Origin: Quercus robur
Lineage: Eukaryota > Streptophyta > Magnoliopsida > Fagales > Fagaceae
Reading direction: 5' to 3'
Assembly: GCF_932294415.1 (NCBI RefSeq)
Contig: NC_065535.1
Span: 8,221,001 to 8,285,000, forward strand
DNA length: 64,000 bases
The translations under genes were made by a program, and so were the position numbers. Each line of letters opens with the position of its first letter. Position 1 is the first letter of the stretch. Under the pieces are notes generated by a model. It ran no database searches and was not told the DNA's origin. It worked only from the letters and a program-made list of their open reading frames with translations. Of the stretch, positions 13,252 to 25,900 are shown one piece after another.

Positions 13252-15307
13252 GTAATAACAATAACATTACCGCGTGTAAATTGGGTAATAATACCAGTCC
13301 AACATATTAGACTTTTCTTGACATATTTGGCATGGTTAAATTTAGAGTCAATTTAAAACTTTTTATGCGTAAACGGCCCTAAGTCCCATCAGGCATCAAG
13401 CACAAAAGGAAAAAAGAGAAAAAGCTTTAAAACGAGGATCATATTACAGGTTGGCATTGGAATGGTCTTTTAGTTGACAAATAAATTAAAATGAAGGAAG
13501 CCAGAAGCCCAGAACGTACGATCAATAATAATATTAACTCTTTCTCAAAAAAAAAAAAAAAATATTAACTCTTTTGTTTTTATATATAATAAAAAAAATT
13601 ATTATATTCTCAATAAACACAGAATCAATTAATCTTGCAGCAGAAAATTGACCAGGCATCCATGACTGTGAATTTTTTTTTAGTTTTTTTTTGCTCTTTT
13701 GTATTTTGGAAGATTAGGAAATTGGTCGATTAAGACTCAAGCTAGAAGCCTAGAAGTAGTGCTGTTATGATTGTCATCCAGATTTAGATATACCCCAGCT
13801 GGCATTCTACATTATTTAATGGTATGGGAAAGATAAAAGGAAGAAGCTGGTAATAAATACTAGTTGAGAGAGAAGGGGAAAAAAGAAGTATTAATTTTAA
13901 TTTCATTTGCCTACTCATCAACTTTTGTTTTTTGGCTGTTCTTTTCTTCATAAATTTAGATTCTTCAACAACTAAGGTACCAAAAAAAAATTTTAAAAAA
14001 ATACATTTCATTGGAAGGTCAGCTCAGAAGCATAACAATATCATAATTTATTTATTTATTTTCTATATATAATAAATCTTTTTTTAGTGAAAAATAAAAG
14101 GAAAAAAATAAAATTACAAAAGTCGGTTGAGAGAATCTTGTTTAAGCTAATACTTAAATCATTGCAGAGAGTATTAAATTTTCTTCCCATGTTATCAATC
14201 ACTTATTTCTAACGACTACCCATTAATGGCTGCCATCACTTTATTCGAATTGCTGAAGCAAGCGAAGTAGCTGGCAAAATCATCTTTCCAGGCCATATCC
14301 ACTTGAAAACATACACTACCTAGTTGAGAGAAAAAACAGGGATTGAAAACTGAGTGTAGAAGATTCAAGAGAGAAAGAAAAGCTCTCTCATTTGAAAAAT
14401 TAAAGGAGTAACGTTGACAGGACCGTATACACTAAACAGTTATTATCAATGTCAAAGCCTCTTTTGAACTTAGCAGCTTAATCTTTAGAACTTAGCAGCT
14501 TAACAAATAAAAAGATCCAAATCTATGATAATATCTGACTGGGTTGAATGTGACAGATTAGTCACTAAACAGTAAACACTACTCAATCTTTTCATAACTA
14601 TCAAAGGATTAGACTCTCCAAATTTTAGTCTCATAAATACCTTCCATTTCAACTACTGTATACTGATCGATACAGCAACCTAAAGATCAACTGGGGATTA
14701 GAATTAATACAGGTAAAACAATTGAAAAAGAAGAAAAGGAACTCTTATAAATTCAAACACCAAATCCAAATTAAGTAAAAGAATTGGAGAGATCGAAGGT
14801 TAGGTGAAATAATGACATTTTCTACAAAACACTTTCATTATTGATAATTTTAGAGACAAATTAAGTATATATCATCATGATATAATTCATGAATTAAACC
14901 AGCTCGCAAAAAATAGCTCTTTTGCTATACAGATTACAGACTTTGATACAATTTACATATCATACATCCCTGAGTGGAAATTCATGAACCCCATTTCTCT
15001 TCAGGATTTTTATCCTTATTATTAGACAATTAGAATATTTAAAACTATAACGCATGTGTTCCTTCTTTTTTTTTGTTGAGCTAACAATGCGTTTGATAGC
15101 TGTATAATATACAAGAACAAACTCCTCCTTTCAAGTCGAATCCTTTTCCTTTCTTTCCTTGCCCCTCCGACTATGAAGCGCCAGAAAGAGCTTAACTTGT
15201 TCTCCAAAAAACACACTCACGCACACTGTAAACTTGTCTACCAATCACCTCTTTCAAACTCCGCAAAAGTGTGAGCTTTATATACTGTGCCCGACTCTGT
15301 TAGTCGA
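13252..15307. other. Intergenic / 3' flank of the GATL gene
   Basis: No coding region is supported. The last 200-300 bases, on the minus strand, are the likely 3'UTR of the GATL gene. Poly(A) and TA tracts occur throughout. Confidence 0.4.
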
Positions 15308-16363
15308 TTAAGAATCCAAAGCAAATGGAGTCTGCAAGAGATCATAAGGAGCCCAAAGAGCATCCAAAGGGCACGGTCTATTAGCGTCCAGTCGAGCCCA
15401 AGGCTTACCTTTTCCACTCCAATGCAAAAGACTCACAGGACCCGGATGCAAATCCCTACAAAGTCCACGAAAATTATCGCCACCAAGTCCATGTTGGTTC
15501 CATTTATGATCAACTGGAGCTATTTTCCCAGCAAACACAAGCAGAAACGGTGGAAGAGAACCCAACTGGTAAATCCTCATCCTCTTCTGCAACTCCATCC
15601 ATTCCTCGATTTTTTTCGTATAATCACCAGCTCTCCATCGATCAAGATCGATAACCATCACACCCGTGTTGAAATAGCACGGCTTTCGGTTCGCAAAAGT
15701 GAGTGACAAAGAAGGGTTGGACCAAAAAGTGAGAGTGAAGTAGGAAGTGAAATTTGCATTGCAGTACTCAGGAGCAGCGAGGACCGTGTCGTCGCCACCG
15801 AGCGGAGTAGCGGCGAGTTTCGCAATGTCGTCGACGAGTACGAGGTCGGAGTCGAGGTAAACGACTCGTCGTACACACGAAGGCAAGATGTTTGGCAAGT
15901 AGCTCCGAGCGTAGTTTAATGGACAGTCCAAAGCTGAGCGAATAGAGGTGGAGATGAGGCCCGACACGTGGGTGTCGTCAAAAGGGTAGATTTGGAACTT
16001 CAAGTAAGGAAAGGAGGTGGATAGGGTGGCGCGTAGGAGCGACGCGTTGGCGGTGGCGGTGGTGACAAAGTGGAAGATGTTGTTTTCTGGACACGAAGAG
16101 TGTTGAAGAACCGAGAGAATTGCAGCCATTGAACCTCGGATGTATTGGGTGTCTAGGGTCATTGCCACGTGGACTGCTCCATCATAGCAAATAACGTTGT
16201 TGTTGTTGTTCTTGTTTGTGTTTGTGTCGGTTATGGAGGGGCAATCTGGGGAGTTATAGAATTGAGGAGCTTCTTTGAATTGTTGAGAGAGAGTGAGAAT
16301 GGTGGCATGGGAGAGAAGAGAAAGTGAAAGGAAGAGAAAGGAAAAGAGTAATGGTTTAGGCAT
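15308..16363 (-). CDS. GATL1: Galacturonosyltransferase-like protein, GT8 family (GATL1/PARVUS type)
   Basis: This is a Golgi/ER-lumen glycosyltransferase of CAZy family GT8, the GATL subgroup that acts in xylan or pectin synthesis for cell walls. The 351-residue protein has an N-terminal hydrophobic signal (residues 1-20, [20 protein letters not shown]) in place of the long stem of true GAUTs. The metal/sugar-nucleotide motif DSD (171-173, in [12 protein letters not shown]), NQHGLGGDN (289-297) and HWSGKGKPW (314-322) are all intact. The length and the C-terminal TPFALDS match what I know of Arabidopsis PARVUS/GATL1. The gene is intronless, as GATL genes are. I chose the ATG at 16361-16363, which starts the signal peptide; the open frame continues upstream without an ATG. 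PARVUS itself is needed for the xylan reducing-end tetrasaccharide, so a wood-formation role is plausible. GATL2 is the main alternative. Confidence 0.92.
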   Translation of the reverse strand: MPKPLLFSFLFLSLSLLSHATILTLSQQFKEAPQFYNSPDCPSITDTNTNKNNNNNVICYDGAVHVAMTLDTQYIRGSMAAILSVLQHSSCPENNIFHFVTTATANASLLRATLSTSFPYLKFQIYPFDDTHVSGLISTSIRSALDCPLNYARSYLPNILPSCVRRVVYLDSDLVLVDDIAKLAATPLGGDDTVLAAPEYCNANFTSYFTLTFWSNPSLSLTFANRKPCYFNTGVMVIDLDRWRAGDYTKKIEEWMELQKRMRIYQLGSLPPFLLVFAGKIAPVDHKWNQHGLGGDNFRGLCRDLHPGPVSLLHWSGKGKPWARLDANRPCPLDALWAPYDLLQTPFALDS

Positions 16364-16403
16364 AGTGAGAGATCTAAGGGGTTTGGGTGTGTGTGCGAGT
16401 GAG

Positions 16404-16413
16404 GTTATATAAA
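16404..16413 (-). promoter_or_regulatory. TATA-box candidate for the GATL gene
   Basis: On the minus strand the bases read TTTATATAAC, with the nearest edge about 40 bp before the ATG. If it is used, the 5' leader would be only about 10-15 nt. A more distant start that I cannot see is possible. Confidence 0.45.
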
Positions 16414-16720
16414 GGTTGAAAATATTGGACACGGTTTTGATTGAATTTTAAAATAAGAGAGAAAGGAATATAGCTGGATGGCTGGGCTAGCTGGAATGGA
16501 ATGAGTGCAATGCAGAGAGGCTGAGTCAAGATTTTACAAGGGGAAGTTTGGTAGAGTTCAGATTGGTCATTGTGTAGAAGAGATGGGTTTTGTACCTTTT
16601 TTATTACGGATTCCCTTAAGGTCCCACATCTCTTTCACAGGTACTTGTCACTTTTTTTTTTTTTTCTTTTTCTTTTTCTTGTAAAGTAAGAGGAAGAATA
16701 TTCAAAAATGAAAATGTAAG

Positions 16721-16767
<47 letters not shown>

Positions 16768-19345
16768 TTGCTTAAGAAAGAGTATGGTGACGTATAAATT
16801 GTCACCAACTTTTTTTACTGACTATGCCTTTTATTTTTATTTTAGGGTGTGGTAGGTTCCAATAGAGTTTGTGAAGGAGAATGCTAATTTTTCAGTAAAA
16901 AAAAAATTCAATGTCTTACCTAAATTGGTTGTTTGAAGAAAAAAAAAAATTAAAGATACACCCAATTTCACATGTAATTCCACAACGTAAATTCTAGGCA
17001 ATTTATGCCCACTGCTAATTATATATATCCACAATTTTTAATTGACCAAATCAACAAGTTATGAAATATGGTTGAAAATGGATGTGTTTATATCATTATT
17101 GACTTATGGAATTCGTAATTTTTTATTTAAGAAATGGAATTATTAACGAAAAGAAAAAAGAAAAAAAATTATAGTTTCACACTCTTTGATGTGAAATATT
17201 TCACACAATATCCAAATGTTTACGCTTAACATATGATATGAAAGAATGTGTATATAATATAAAATAATGTGACCATTATTGAATAGAAACGATCAATTTT
17301 CAAAGCTCAAATAAAAATGGTTTTGTGGTGAATTTGAGTTTGGACTAACTTTTTCCTTTTTGTTTGTTAGTTTATTTATTTGTCTACAATTTAAAACTAA
17401 AAAAAAAAAAAATACTAATGGGCAATGATTCTCTACCTTTTGACGATCCAATAATCCAAGGGTTGTCCAACTAAATTTTCCATTTATAGGAAAACGATGT
17501 ATTAAAGGGTGGTTCCTTGGAAATCAGAAAGAGTGCGATTCACATAAATGGGAGAGTGCTAGCACCCTTAAGCCCGTAAACAACAATCATGGGAGCAAAT
17601 CCCCCTAAACAAATCCAATTCCACTTTCACGCCCTTATTTTGCATGGAGAGAATCGTAGTCATGCTATGCCCATATATAATGTTATGATTGTAGTGTCTC
17701 ACATGTTATGATTTTTGGATATTCTCTCTTTACAAGTCGGTTTTTAAAGATAAACACTACCCATAACCATGGTTTTGAAACCTGAACCGTTCATTAAACT
17801 GTAAAAGAGAAAGGTTTAAGGTTTTTGAAGTCGAACCAAGGTTGAACCAGGATTGAACCGTGTTTGAATTGGGATCGAACCGTGATGATGTCATAATTAA
17901 TTTAATAATCAATTAAAACTTAAATATATATATATATATATATTAAATTTATAAAACTAGCAAAATTGACTAATATATGTATATATGTGAGGGAAATTTA
18001 ATGATTTTCAAGCATATATTTAATAATTAAATAAGAAAGTTAATAAAATAAAATAATAACCATGAAAACATTAAAATTTATGATTAATTTTTGAAGTAAA
18101 GTTGAATATCTTTGAAGGATTTTAATTATAATTTTTTTTTTATTCCTTGTAAGAGATGGATAATTTAATTAAGTAGAATAAAATTGTGTTAAGTTGTTTT
18201 TATAAAAAAAAAAAAAAAAAAAAAAATGCTAAGGGGTTGGACCGCACGGTTCTTGCCACCGGTTTTGCATGACCCGTGCGGTCCAACCCTAACTTTAGAG
18301 GTTCACGGAATTGCCACATATGCCCAGTTCTCTATGCTTAAAAAACTGGATTTCAATCCGGTTCCTGATTTTCCCAGTCCGACCTCCTGGTCAGGTCCGG
18401 GTTTGAAAATAGTGCCCATAAGTTTGTATCATATAAAAAAAAAAAAGTATATTAGCACAACACCGGTGTCACTCTACTCACTCTGATCCAAAACTGTGTG
18501 GATGAGCGATCCATTGTGATCCCTAGCATCAACAAGTACAATTATATTTTTATTAAAAAAAAATAATCCAATCGCCCATGCATTGAAGAATCTTCAAAGT
18601 TGAATCATTGGCTCATTGCCAAGTTCTTCCATGCCTTGGGCTTGACCACAGCTTTCGTTTTTCGAATGGATTGGAAAAATCCATATGGCATGGTTGTTGA
18701 TGCTTAACCGTCATATTATAATCTCTGTCATTTAGCAGTAGAAGTTTCATTTTTCATTTTCGATCATCTCTCATATATTGAAGTTGAACCATCGCACTCC
18801 AGGGAAAATGTATTCTTCAGCGACCAAACTCCAAAGTCTCTAAGACTTCCAAACAAGCAGAGCATTTAAAATAAAACAAAAAAGAACCATGCTTTATAAC
18901 CAAGCTTTACGCTTTTCTAAAGGTATGTGCCACCTTCTATACTGTAGGTGAAAAAACTTATGTCACATTAATTCCAGAAAGCATCCTGGAAAGCTCAGTT
19001 GTATTGAATTATGTGGTAGGAGTTGCTATTAATTAGTTGTAGAAAATTACTCCTATAATGCTTTGTAAGCAAACTAACTGGAATGCTTGGGCATGTTTTA
19101 GTTTGGGGATATAAAATTACAAATAAAGAAGCATCAGTCCTCTCCATGTGGCTTGATTTAGATTTTATTTTATTTAGTGAGTTAGCTGAATTGATAATTT
19201 TTTTTATTATCGAATAAGATTAAATCCAACCCACGTAAAAAAGAAATCGTAAAAAAACATGTTTGAGAGAGAAAGATGTGTAAGCAATATTACATCATCC
19301 AATAACTTATTATTGAATTTATATTTTGAAAAATTTTCACATTTA
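16414..19345. other. GATL upstream region and intergenic DNA
   Basis: It holds a GA microsatellite (16725-16760) ending in a G run, TA runs and a poly(A) at about 18204-18226. Between about 17770 and 18413 many GGTTGAACC/AACCGG-type motifs occur in both orientations. They look like the ends of a decayed DNA transposon (left end TTTTGAAACCTGAACCG; right end, reverse-complemented, TTTTCAAACCCGGACC), but the borders are not secure. No gene is supported. Confidence 0.4.
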
Positions 19346-19350
19346 GATTA

Positions 19351-20127
19351 TGTAGGGATAGGGGCCCAAAATTGTATATTGAACCTTAAGCTTTAGCCGA
19401 GGACGAATAAACAATAGTAAGGGTGTTAAGTTCAGAGTCCCATAAGTAACATACAAGTGGAAAGGTTGGGGAAGGTGGTCCGAGGGTGATTGTCTCCTCG
19501 GATAAACGAAGCATAGATCAAACCTATATTCTACCACTCAGAGTGACCTTCCAGAAAATTTCATTAAGAATGACGTGCATTATGAACGTACTAGAAGAAT
19601 GGGAGCTAGGAAATATTTAAGGAAAAGCTGCTACCACCGCATTGAATGCCCTGCAGCTAACTTTTTGGCCGCATTTATGTGGAGAAGACCCTTGAACAGT
19701 GCTGCCTTAGCTACCACAACTCACAGAAGGCCAGAGAAGGTGTCTGATGGGACAAACACTCAAGTAGTGGCTCAAATGATCAACAAGTGTAGGATCAAGA
19801 TCGTCCAAAGGGAACTATATAATGTAAGAGATCCTCCATGGATAGGGGATCGGAAAATAACAAAAGAAACACTGTAGCAATCAAGAACTAACTATGTAAT
19901 CAAACTTGTAGGGATTATATAAGAACTGATATCCTCGGACTGTACTGAGGACGATTTTCTCTAATTTAATTCAATTTGTTTCTTTGTTCTTGTCAACTGA
20001 GCCTATTTTATTCATGATCCAACTCATTTTAACCTAGTTTTCCAACCCACTCTCTACAAATTCATTGTTTTGGGCTTTTTGAGCCTAGGTCATCATCTGG
20101 ACTAGGGATTCAAATCTGATCCTTATA
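19351..20127 (+). mobile_element. Solo LTR, family A, copy 1
   Basis: It starts TGTAGGGATAGGGGCCC and ends TGATCCTTATA, flanked by GATTA on both sides (19346-19350 and 20128-20132). It shares long homology with copies 2 and 3: the CCGCATTGAATGCCCTGCAG segment, GGATCGGAAAAT, CTACAAATTCATTG and several CCTCGG/CCGAGG motifs. The end TATA, rather than the usual CA, is shared with copy 2. No primer-binding site or gag-pol follows, so it is a recombined solo LTR. A 100-codon open frame inside it (19575-19877) is fortuitous. Confidence 0.75.
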
Positions 20128-20844
20128 GATTATATATTCTTAACATGCATGCCAATATTTATACTATTCGGATGTTATTTATCATTTAATCTACAAACTC
20201 ATTTTTTATGCATTATTTTAAACTAACATGCAACTCATGCAAGCGCATGGATGCATTTAAAATTAAACATATTTTTTATTATAAAAATATAAATAATTAG
20301 TCAAATTATTAATATAAAAAATAGCATGTAACACATGCATTAATGCATATGTATAGATATATTTAAAATTAAACACAATTTTTATCATAAAAATATAAAT
20401 AATTAGTTAAATTATTTTTTTTTAAGTAAACATAATTAGTCACATATTAAAATTCTTACCTAAATTTAATACTACTTATGATCATTTTTTTCTTCTAATT
20501 TTTTATAAAATAGAATGTGTGGTGATTTTTATTGAGTATCTGTTAATTTTTTTTTTTTTTAATTTTATAGTTCATTAATATTAGATTCTTAGTATTATAC
20601 ACTCTTTAACTCACTTGGCACAAAGATTAAAAAATTTAAGTGAACACATGGCACAAACTTAAGTAGGCAATAAAGTCATTGGGGAAACAAAAAGTTCTAT
20701 GCTCTCAGGCTTAGGCACGTAGAGCAGTCTTGTCTTGCAGCTTTGCTTGCAAGAAGTGTAGTACCTCTATTGAGTGAGGCAGTGGCGTGTACCCCTCGTC
20801 CACCTTGTCCTTTGTAGGGTTGAACCCCACGAGAAGAGGAGCTG

Positions 20845-22927
20845 ATGGCGGAGGAGCTAGAGGAGTTATGGAAAAAACTAACATTTACTGAGGAGGAAGA
20901 TGTAGGGATAGTACTAGATAGCAGTAGCATTAAAGCTTCAAAAGAAGTCGAAAAATGTTGTGCTGTGATGAAGATACTGACCCAAAGATGCATCAGTTTA
21001 GATGTGTTAAGGAAAAATATGAGAATGTTGTGGAAGCCAAATAAAGGGGTCCAAATTTTTAAGATAGATGAGGATCTCTTCTTGGTGGAGTTCGGGGATG
21101 GGAAAGATAAAAAGAGAGTGATTGAGATGTGTCCTTGGAGCTATGAGAAACAGTTAGTTCTCATCCAAGACTTTGAAGGTGAACTTACTCCAAAGGTGCA
21201 TGCTCAAAAATGTGTGAAAATACAAGAACTATTTAGACCCCCAAATTAAAATTACGGCTCGATAGATTTTACTCTAACTTATACTAAGTGCGGAAAAGAG
21301 TAAATGCAAGCGTATAAACAAACAAGCTACTCTAACCCATATTCATAATAACACAGTAGTAAAATGAAAGGTAAAAGAGTAGGGAAGAGAGATGCAAACA
21401 CAAAAACAACACAGCGATGTGTTATCGAAGAAGAAACCGAAGTCCTCGACGTAAAATCTCTTCGCCGCCCTCCAAGCAATAATTGATCCACTAGATAATC
21501 AGTTGGGATACATGGGTTAACAAGAGACCCACCAAGCCTAATCTACCCGCTATACCTAAGCCCTCCAAGCTTCTACTCCAATAAGGCTTCTCGAAACCAT
21601 GTCTTGTCTAGCTTTCCGGATCCCGCAATCCATCCGATTGCATTTACTAAGCCTCACTGGCTTCTTTTAGCAATTCTCCAAAGCTTCCCAAGCTCCAAAA
21701 CACTCTCTACACTCTGAAAAGGTGTGGGTTGTGTTTGAGTACAAATCTCCTCTCAAGGTATGACAATGTGAGAGGGAAGGAGAAGAGGCAACAAGGATTT
21801 CACACTAAGGATGAGTAGCTCTCTCTCTAAAAGATAGGGGTGTGTGTTGTAGAAAACCTATCTACGGTTTTTCTCTTTGAATGGCCTTTTTACATTTGTG
21901 GGTAATGAGGGTATATAGAGTATAGGTGAAAGGTAGGGAAGTCACACTTAAAATCCTCTAGGCAAAATGTTTTGCGACTGTCTCTCGAGAAGGCCTTACC
22001 CGCGAGACACTCGCGAAATTCTCTAGGCTGGCATGACTCTTCAGTTTCCAGCATGTGCTTCTCACGTGGCTCTGTCGCGGATTAGCTTCTAGCGAGACGC
22101 TCGCGAAATCCACTGATTCTTCATTTTATGCACGATTCTTCACCAACTTAATACTAAACCTAATACAATAAAATCCCACAAAATACAAGGAAATAAATTA
22201 AAGCAATTATAACACTTTTTGTCATGGAATAAAGCCAATATAAAATATAGTTGTAAATCACAACTTTACAAAAGGAGATTGATACAAGGTGGGCGTCGTT
22301 CTGGATCCAGATCTATAATCTCCCTTTGAAGTGTAGGACGAAGGAAACTAGGTGGGCCATTGGCTCAAGCTTAAGGCTGGTTATGGATGTTGATGTACCA
22401 AAGTCTGGTGTTTAATGGGGTAAGTGGGTGGGAAAGATAGGGGAACGAAAGCTTCTTTGGGAAATCAGGACAAAGTACAGATTATTAACCAAGCTGAACC
22501 ATTAGTTGGTATGCAGTGGGAGACAGCTCATCTTCAAGAAGTGGACAAAGTGCATGTGGGTGCTTTGGCACCAACTATAAAGAATGAAGCAAAAGTGGGG
22601 GGCCCAACTAACGTGGGCTTAGATTTGGGCCCTCTTGCTATGTGCTACGTTAAAGAGAAAGGGTGGATAGCTGAAATGTTAGGCCCATCGAGTAAACATT
22701 GGAAATGGCTAACAAGGGAAGTAAAGTCTAAACCAGAAAGTAAAGGAAAAAACCCAATTAAAGTAAAGAGAGAGGGTCCAACTCCACTCCAGGAGTTAGA
22801 CCCCAACATCAAAGATCTTAAGCGGAGAAAAGGTAAAGATGATATGCAGAACACAGTGGGGAAGAAGCATTTGGATGGCGGAGTGTTATTGCATGGAACT
22901 GTCGGGGATTGGGGTCTTCCTCGGTAG
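20845..22927 (+). pseudogene. LINE ORF1 (DUF4283), split by an LTR and lacking the zinc knuckle
   Basis: The frame opens at ATG 20845 (MAEELEELWKKLTF) and gives a DUF4283 domain, the RNA-binding part of plant L1 ORF1. After DFEGELTPK it enters the inserted LTR at 21197. The domain resumes in frame beyond the insert, at about 22276, with ASFWIQIYNLPLK and ends soon after VPKSGV. The expected CCHC zinc knuckle is absent. Instead the sequence passes to a charged linker (22424 onward, rich in K, E and P) of the kind that precedes ORF2. An internal deletion at about 22390-22430 explains this best. Confidence 0.8.
21197..22270. mobile_element. Solo LTR (1,074 bp) inserted in LINE ORF1
   Basis: It begins TGCATGCTC and ends CAACTTTACA, the TG...CA ends of an LTR. 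Both sides carry AAAGG (21192-21196 and 22271-22275). Taking out the insert and one AAAGG restores the ORF1 frame across the junction, which independently proves the borders. It contains two copies of GCGAGAC(A/G)CTCGCGAAAT about 90 bp apart. No coding region. Orientation and superfamily are not evident. Confidence 0.88.
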
Positions 22928-25900
22928 TCCGAACACTCATCGATGAGGTGAGAGCGAAAGATCCACTCCTGGTCTTCTTATCGGACACAAAGGCCAGAGT
23001 AAGCAAAATTAAAGGCATTCAGAATAAGTTAGATTTTACTCAAGGTATTACGGTTCCCGGTGACGGCAGAAGTGGCGGACTGGCCATGCTTTGGAGAAAG
23101 GGTACGGATGTACGTTTTAAGAGTTGTTCCAACTCTCATATAGATATGAAGGTATATGAAAATCCATCGACTTCACCTTGGCGTGTGACTGGTTTTTATG
23201 GACAACCAGATGTGACGAAGTGAAGCATCTCATGGGAATTATTGGAAATGCTAAAGGTTCAAAGCCACTTGTCATGAATTGTTTTTGGTGATTTCAACGA
23301 AATCTCTCACCCAGATGAGAAGCTTGGGGGTCTGGACAGAGACACAAGACAGATGAGGGAATTTAGAGAGTGCTTGAACAGGTGTGGCCTCTTCGACTTG
23401 GGTTTTGTGGGTAAAAGATACACATGGTGCAACAGAAGGTTTGGGGAGCAAAGAACAAAGCTTAGACTTGATCGAATGGTGGTAAACGAAAGTTGGTGTG
23501 AGAAGTTTCCTGAAGCTATGGTGCACCACTACTTAATGTCAATTTCGGAACATTGTCTACTAACATTATATCTCTATCGTCGTCAGCCACAAAAACCAAT
23601 AAGGAAGAGGTTTTTCTTCGAGGCAATGTGGATTAGGGAAGAAGGTTGTAGGGAGGTGATTGAAAAGGCTTGGGACCCGATGAGGAGAGATCTGGAGTTT
23701 AGGCTCACGAATAGATTGAGAAGCTGTAAAGAATGTTTGTAGAGATGGAATAGGAGGGTGTTTGGGAATGTTAATAAAATCTTGAGACAGAAATAGGGTT
23801 AGCTTCAGCAACTGGAAGTCTTTGATGGTGTGCTTGATAAGGCAGTGGAAATCAAAACTCTGAAGAAGGTAATTAATGAGACCCTTACTAGGGAGGAAAT
23901 CATGTGGAAACAAAGGTCAAGGGCTCTATGGTTAGAGTCAGGAGATCGCAATACAAAGTTTTTTTACGCCACGGCTAGACAAAGGCGTAGAAAAAATAAG
24001 ATTGGTGGATTGCTGAATGATCAACGTGTTTGGGTTGAAGACCAGGAAGGTATTGACAGCATTATTTTGGATTATTTTTCTACCATTTTCAAGACTGACA
24101 ACCCTTTAAGTTTTGACAAGAGCTTGAGTGCAATTTCTACTCGGGTTTCCAAGGAGATGAATGGGGACCTGTTAGCAGTGTTTAAGGTAGAGGAAGTTCG
24201 TGTCACTCTCCAACAAATGCATCCCACAAAAGCCCCTAGTCCTGATGATATGTCTCCTATTTTCTTCCAAAAGTACTGGGAAATTGTTGGTCTTGATGTT
24301 ATAGAGTGTGTGTTGTCTGCTTTAAATTCGAGTGTACTGCCATGAGGTATTAATGAAACTTATATTTGCCTTATACCGAAGGTCCATTCTCCCCAGAAAA
24401 TTACTGAGTTTAGGCCAATAAGCCTCTGCAACGTGGTATACAAAATTATCTCTAAAGTGCTTGCAAACAGGCTTAATGGTGTCCTTACGGAGGTGATTGA
24501 TGAGTCTCAAAGTGCATTTGTGCCTGGTAAATCGATTACAGACAATGTGCTGGTTGCTTACGAAACAATGCATTTTATAGACCAACGAAAGAAGGGAAAA
24601 GAAGCCCTTATGGTGGTGAAGCTTGATATGAGCAAGGCGTATGATAGGGTCGAGTGGTCTTATCTTGAAGCCATAATAAGGAGAATGGGATTTCACGAGA
24701 AATGGATTGCTCTAATGATGATGTGTGTGAGTTCGATTTCCTATTCAGTTTTGATAAGTGGAGAACCTAAAGGTAACATATTCCCTTCAAGGGGCCTTCG
24801 ACAAGGGGACCCCATTTCACTGTATCTATTCTTATTGTGTGCGGAAGGTTTGTCGGCAATGTTGGAAAAAAAAAAAAGGAGAGTAAAGGAAACTTAAAAG
24901 GAGTTGCGGTGAGTAGGGGAGCTCTAAGAGTTTCGCATCTTCTATTTGCGGATGACAGCATCATCTTTTATAGGGCTTTTGTTGAGGATTGTGATAGGGT
25001 GATCAAGGTTTTAGAGGATTACGAAGATGACTCAGGGCAGAAACTAAATAAGGAGAAAACTTCCTTATTTTTCAGCAAGAATACAAAGGAAGAGGTTTAG
25101 CTTCATGTGAAATAGAAATTCAGGGCCAAAATCATTAAACACCACGAGAAGTACTTAGGGCTTCCTCCAATTGTAGGGAGAGGGAAGAGGAAAGCGTTTA
25201 ATCGCATTAAAGACCAAGTTGGGAGGAAAATAGCAGGGTGGAAAGGTAAACTCCTGTCTAATGCAGGTAGAGAAATCCTCATAAAAGCCATTGCACAAGC
25301 TACACTAACATACACAATGAGCGTGTTCAAACTTCTGAAAATGTTATGTAAGGAATTGAACTCCATGATGAGTAATTTCTGGTGTGGGCAAAAAGAAAAA
25401 GAGAGGAAATTAGCATGGGTTTTCATGGGAGAAGCTTTGCTTGCCGAAGAATGATGGGGGCATGGGGTTTAGGGACCTCAAGGCTTTCAACTTGGCTCTC
25501 CTTGCTAAACAAGGTTGGAGACAACAACAGAATCCCAACTTGCTGGTTCATAAAGTCTATAAAGCGAAATATTTCACGAAGAGCTCTTTTGGTCAAGCTC
25601 AACTTGGTAAAAGACCCCCGTACGCTTGGAGGAGTATTATGGCTGCCAAGGGGATTATTGAGAGGGGTACGAGGTGATGTATAGGTAATGGACGTAGTGT
25701 CCATATCTGGGAGGATTGATGGCTTCCCAAGCCAAATTCATTTAGAGTGGACAGCCCAAGAAGGCCCCAAGGAGAGGCAGAAATGGTGGCAAATCTAATG
25801 GACCCTAAGATAAGAAGGTGGAATGTGGACAAGGTGAGGAGAACCTTCCTCCCCTATGAAGCTGAATCAATTTTGAGCATCCCGGTGGGCCCTCGATTGC

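Noticed and set aside
15287-15706. Plus-strand open frame of 139 codons
   Set aside because: Antisense shadow of the GATL coding region; no recognisable domain.
16616-16630. Another snRNA-type USE (GTCCCACATCT)
   Set aside because: No TATA at the right distance; a chance match.
17770-18413. Complete DNA transposon with GGTTCAAACC-type ends
   Set aside because: Candidate ends match poorly and no target duplication is visible; kept only as a note.
19575-19877. A 100-codon open frame
   Set aside because: Lies inside the solo LTR; no domain; fortuitous.
23353-24897. Separate host genes with endonuclease or reverse transcriptase domains
   Set aside because: The fragments line up in order as one degraded LINE with a poly(A) tail.
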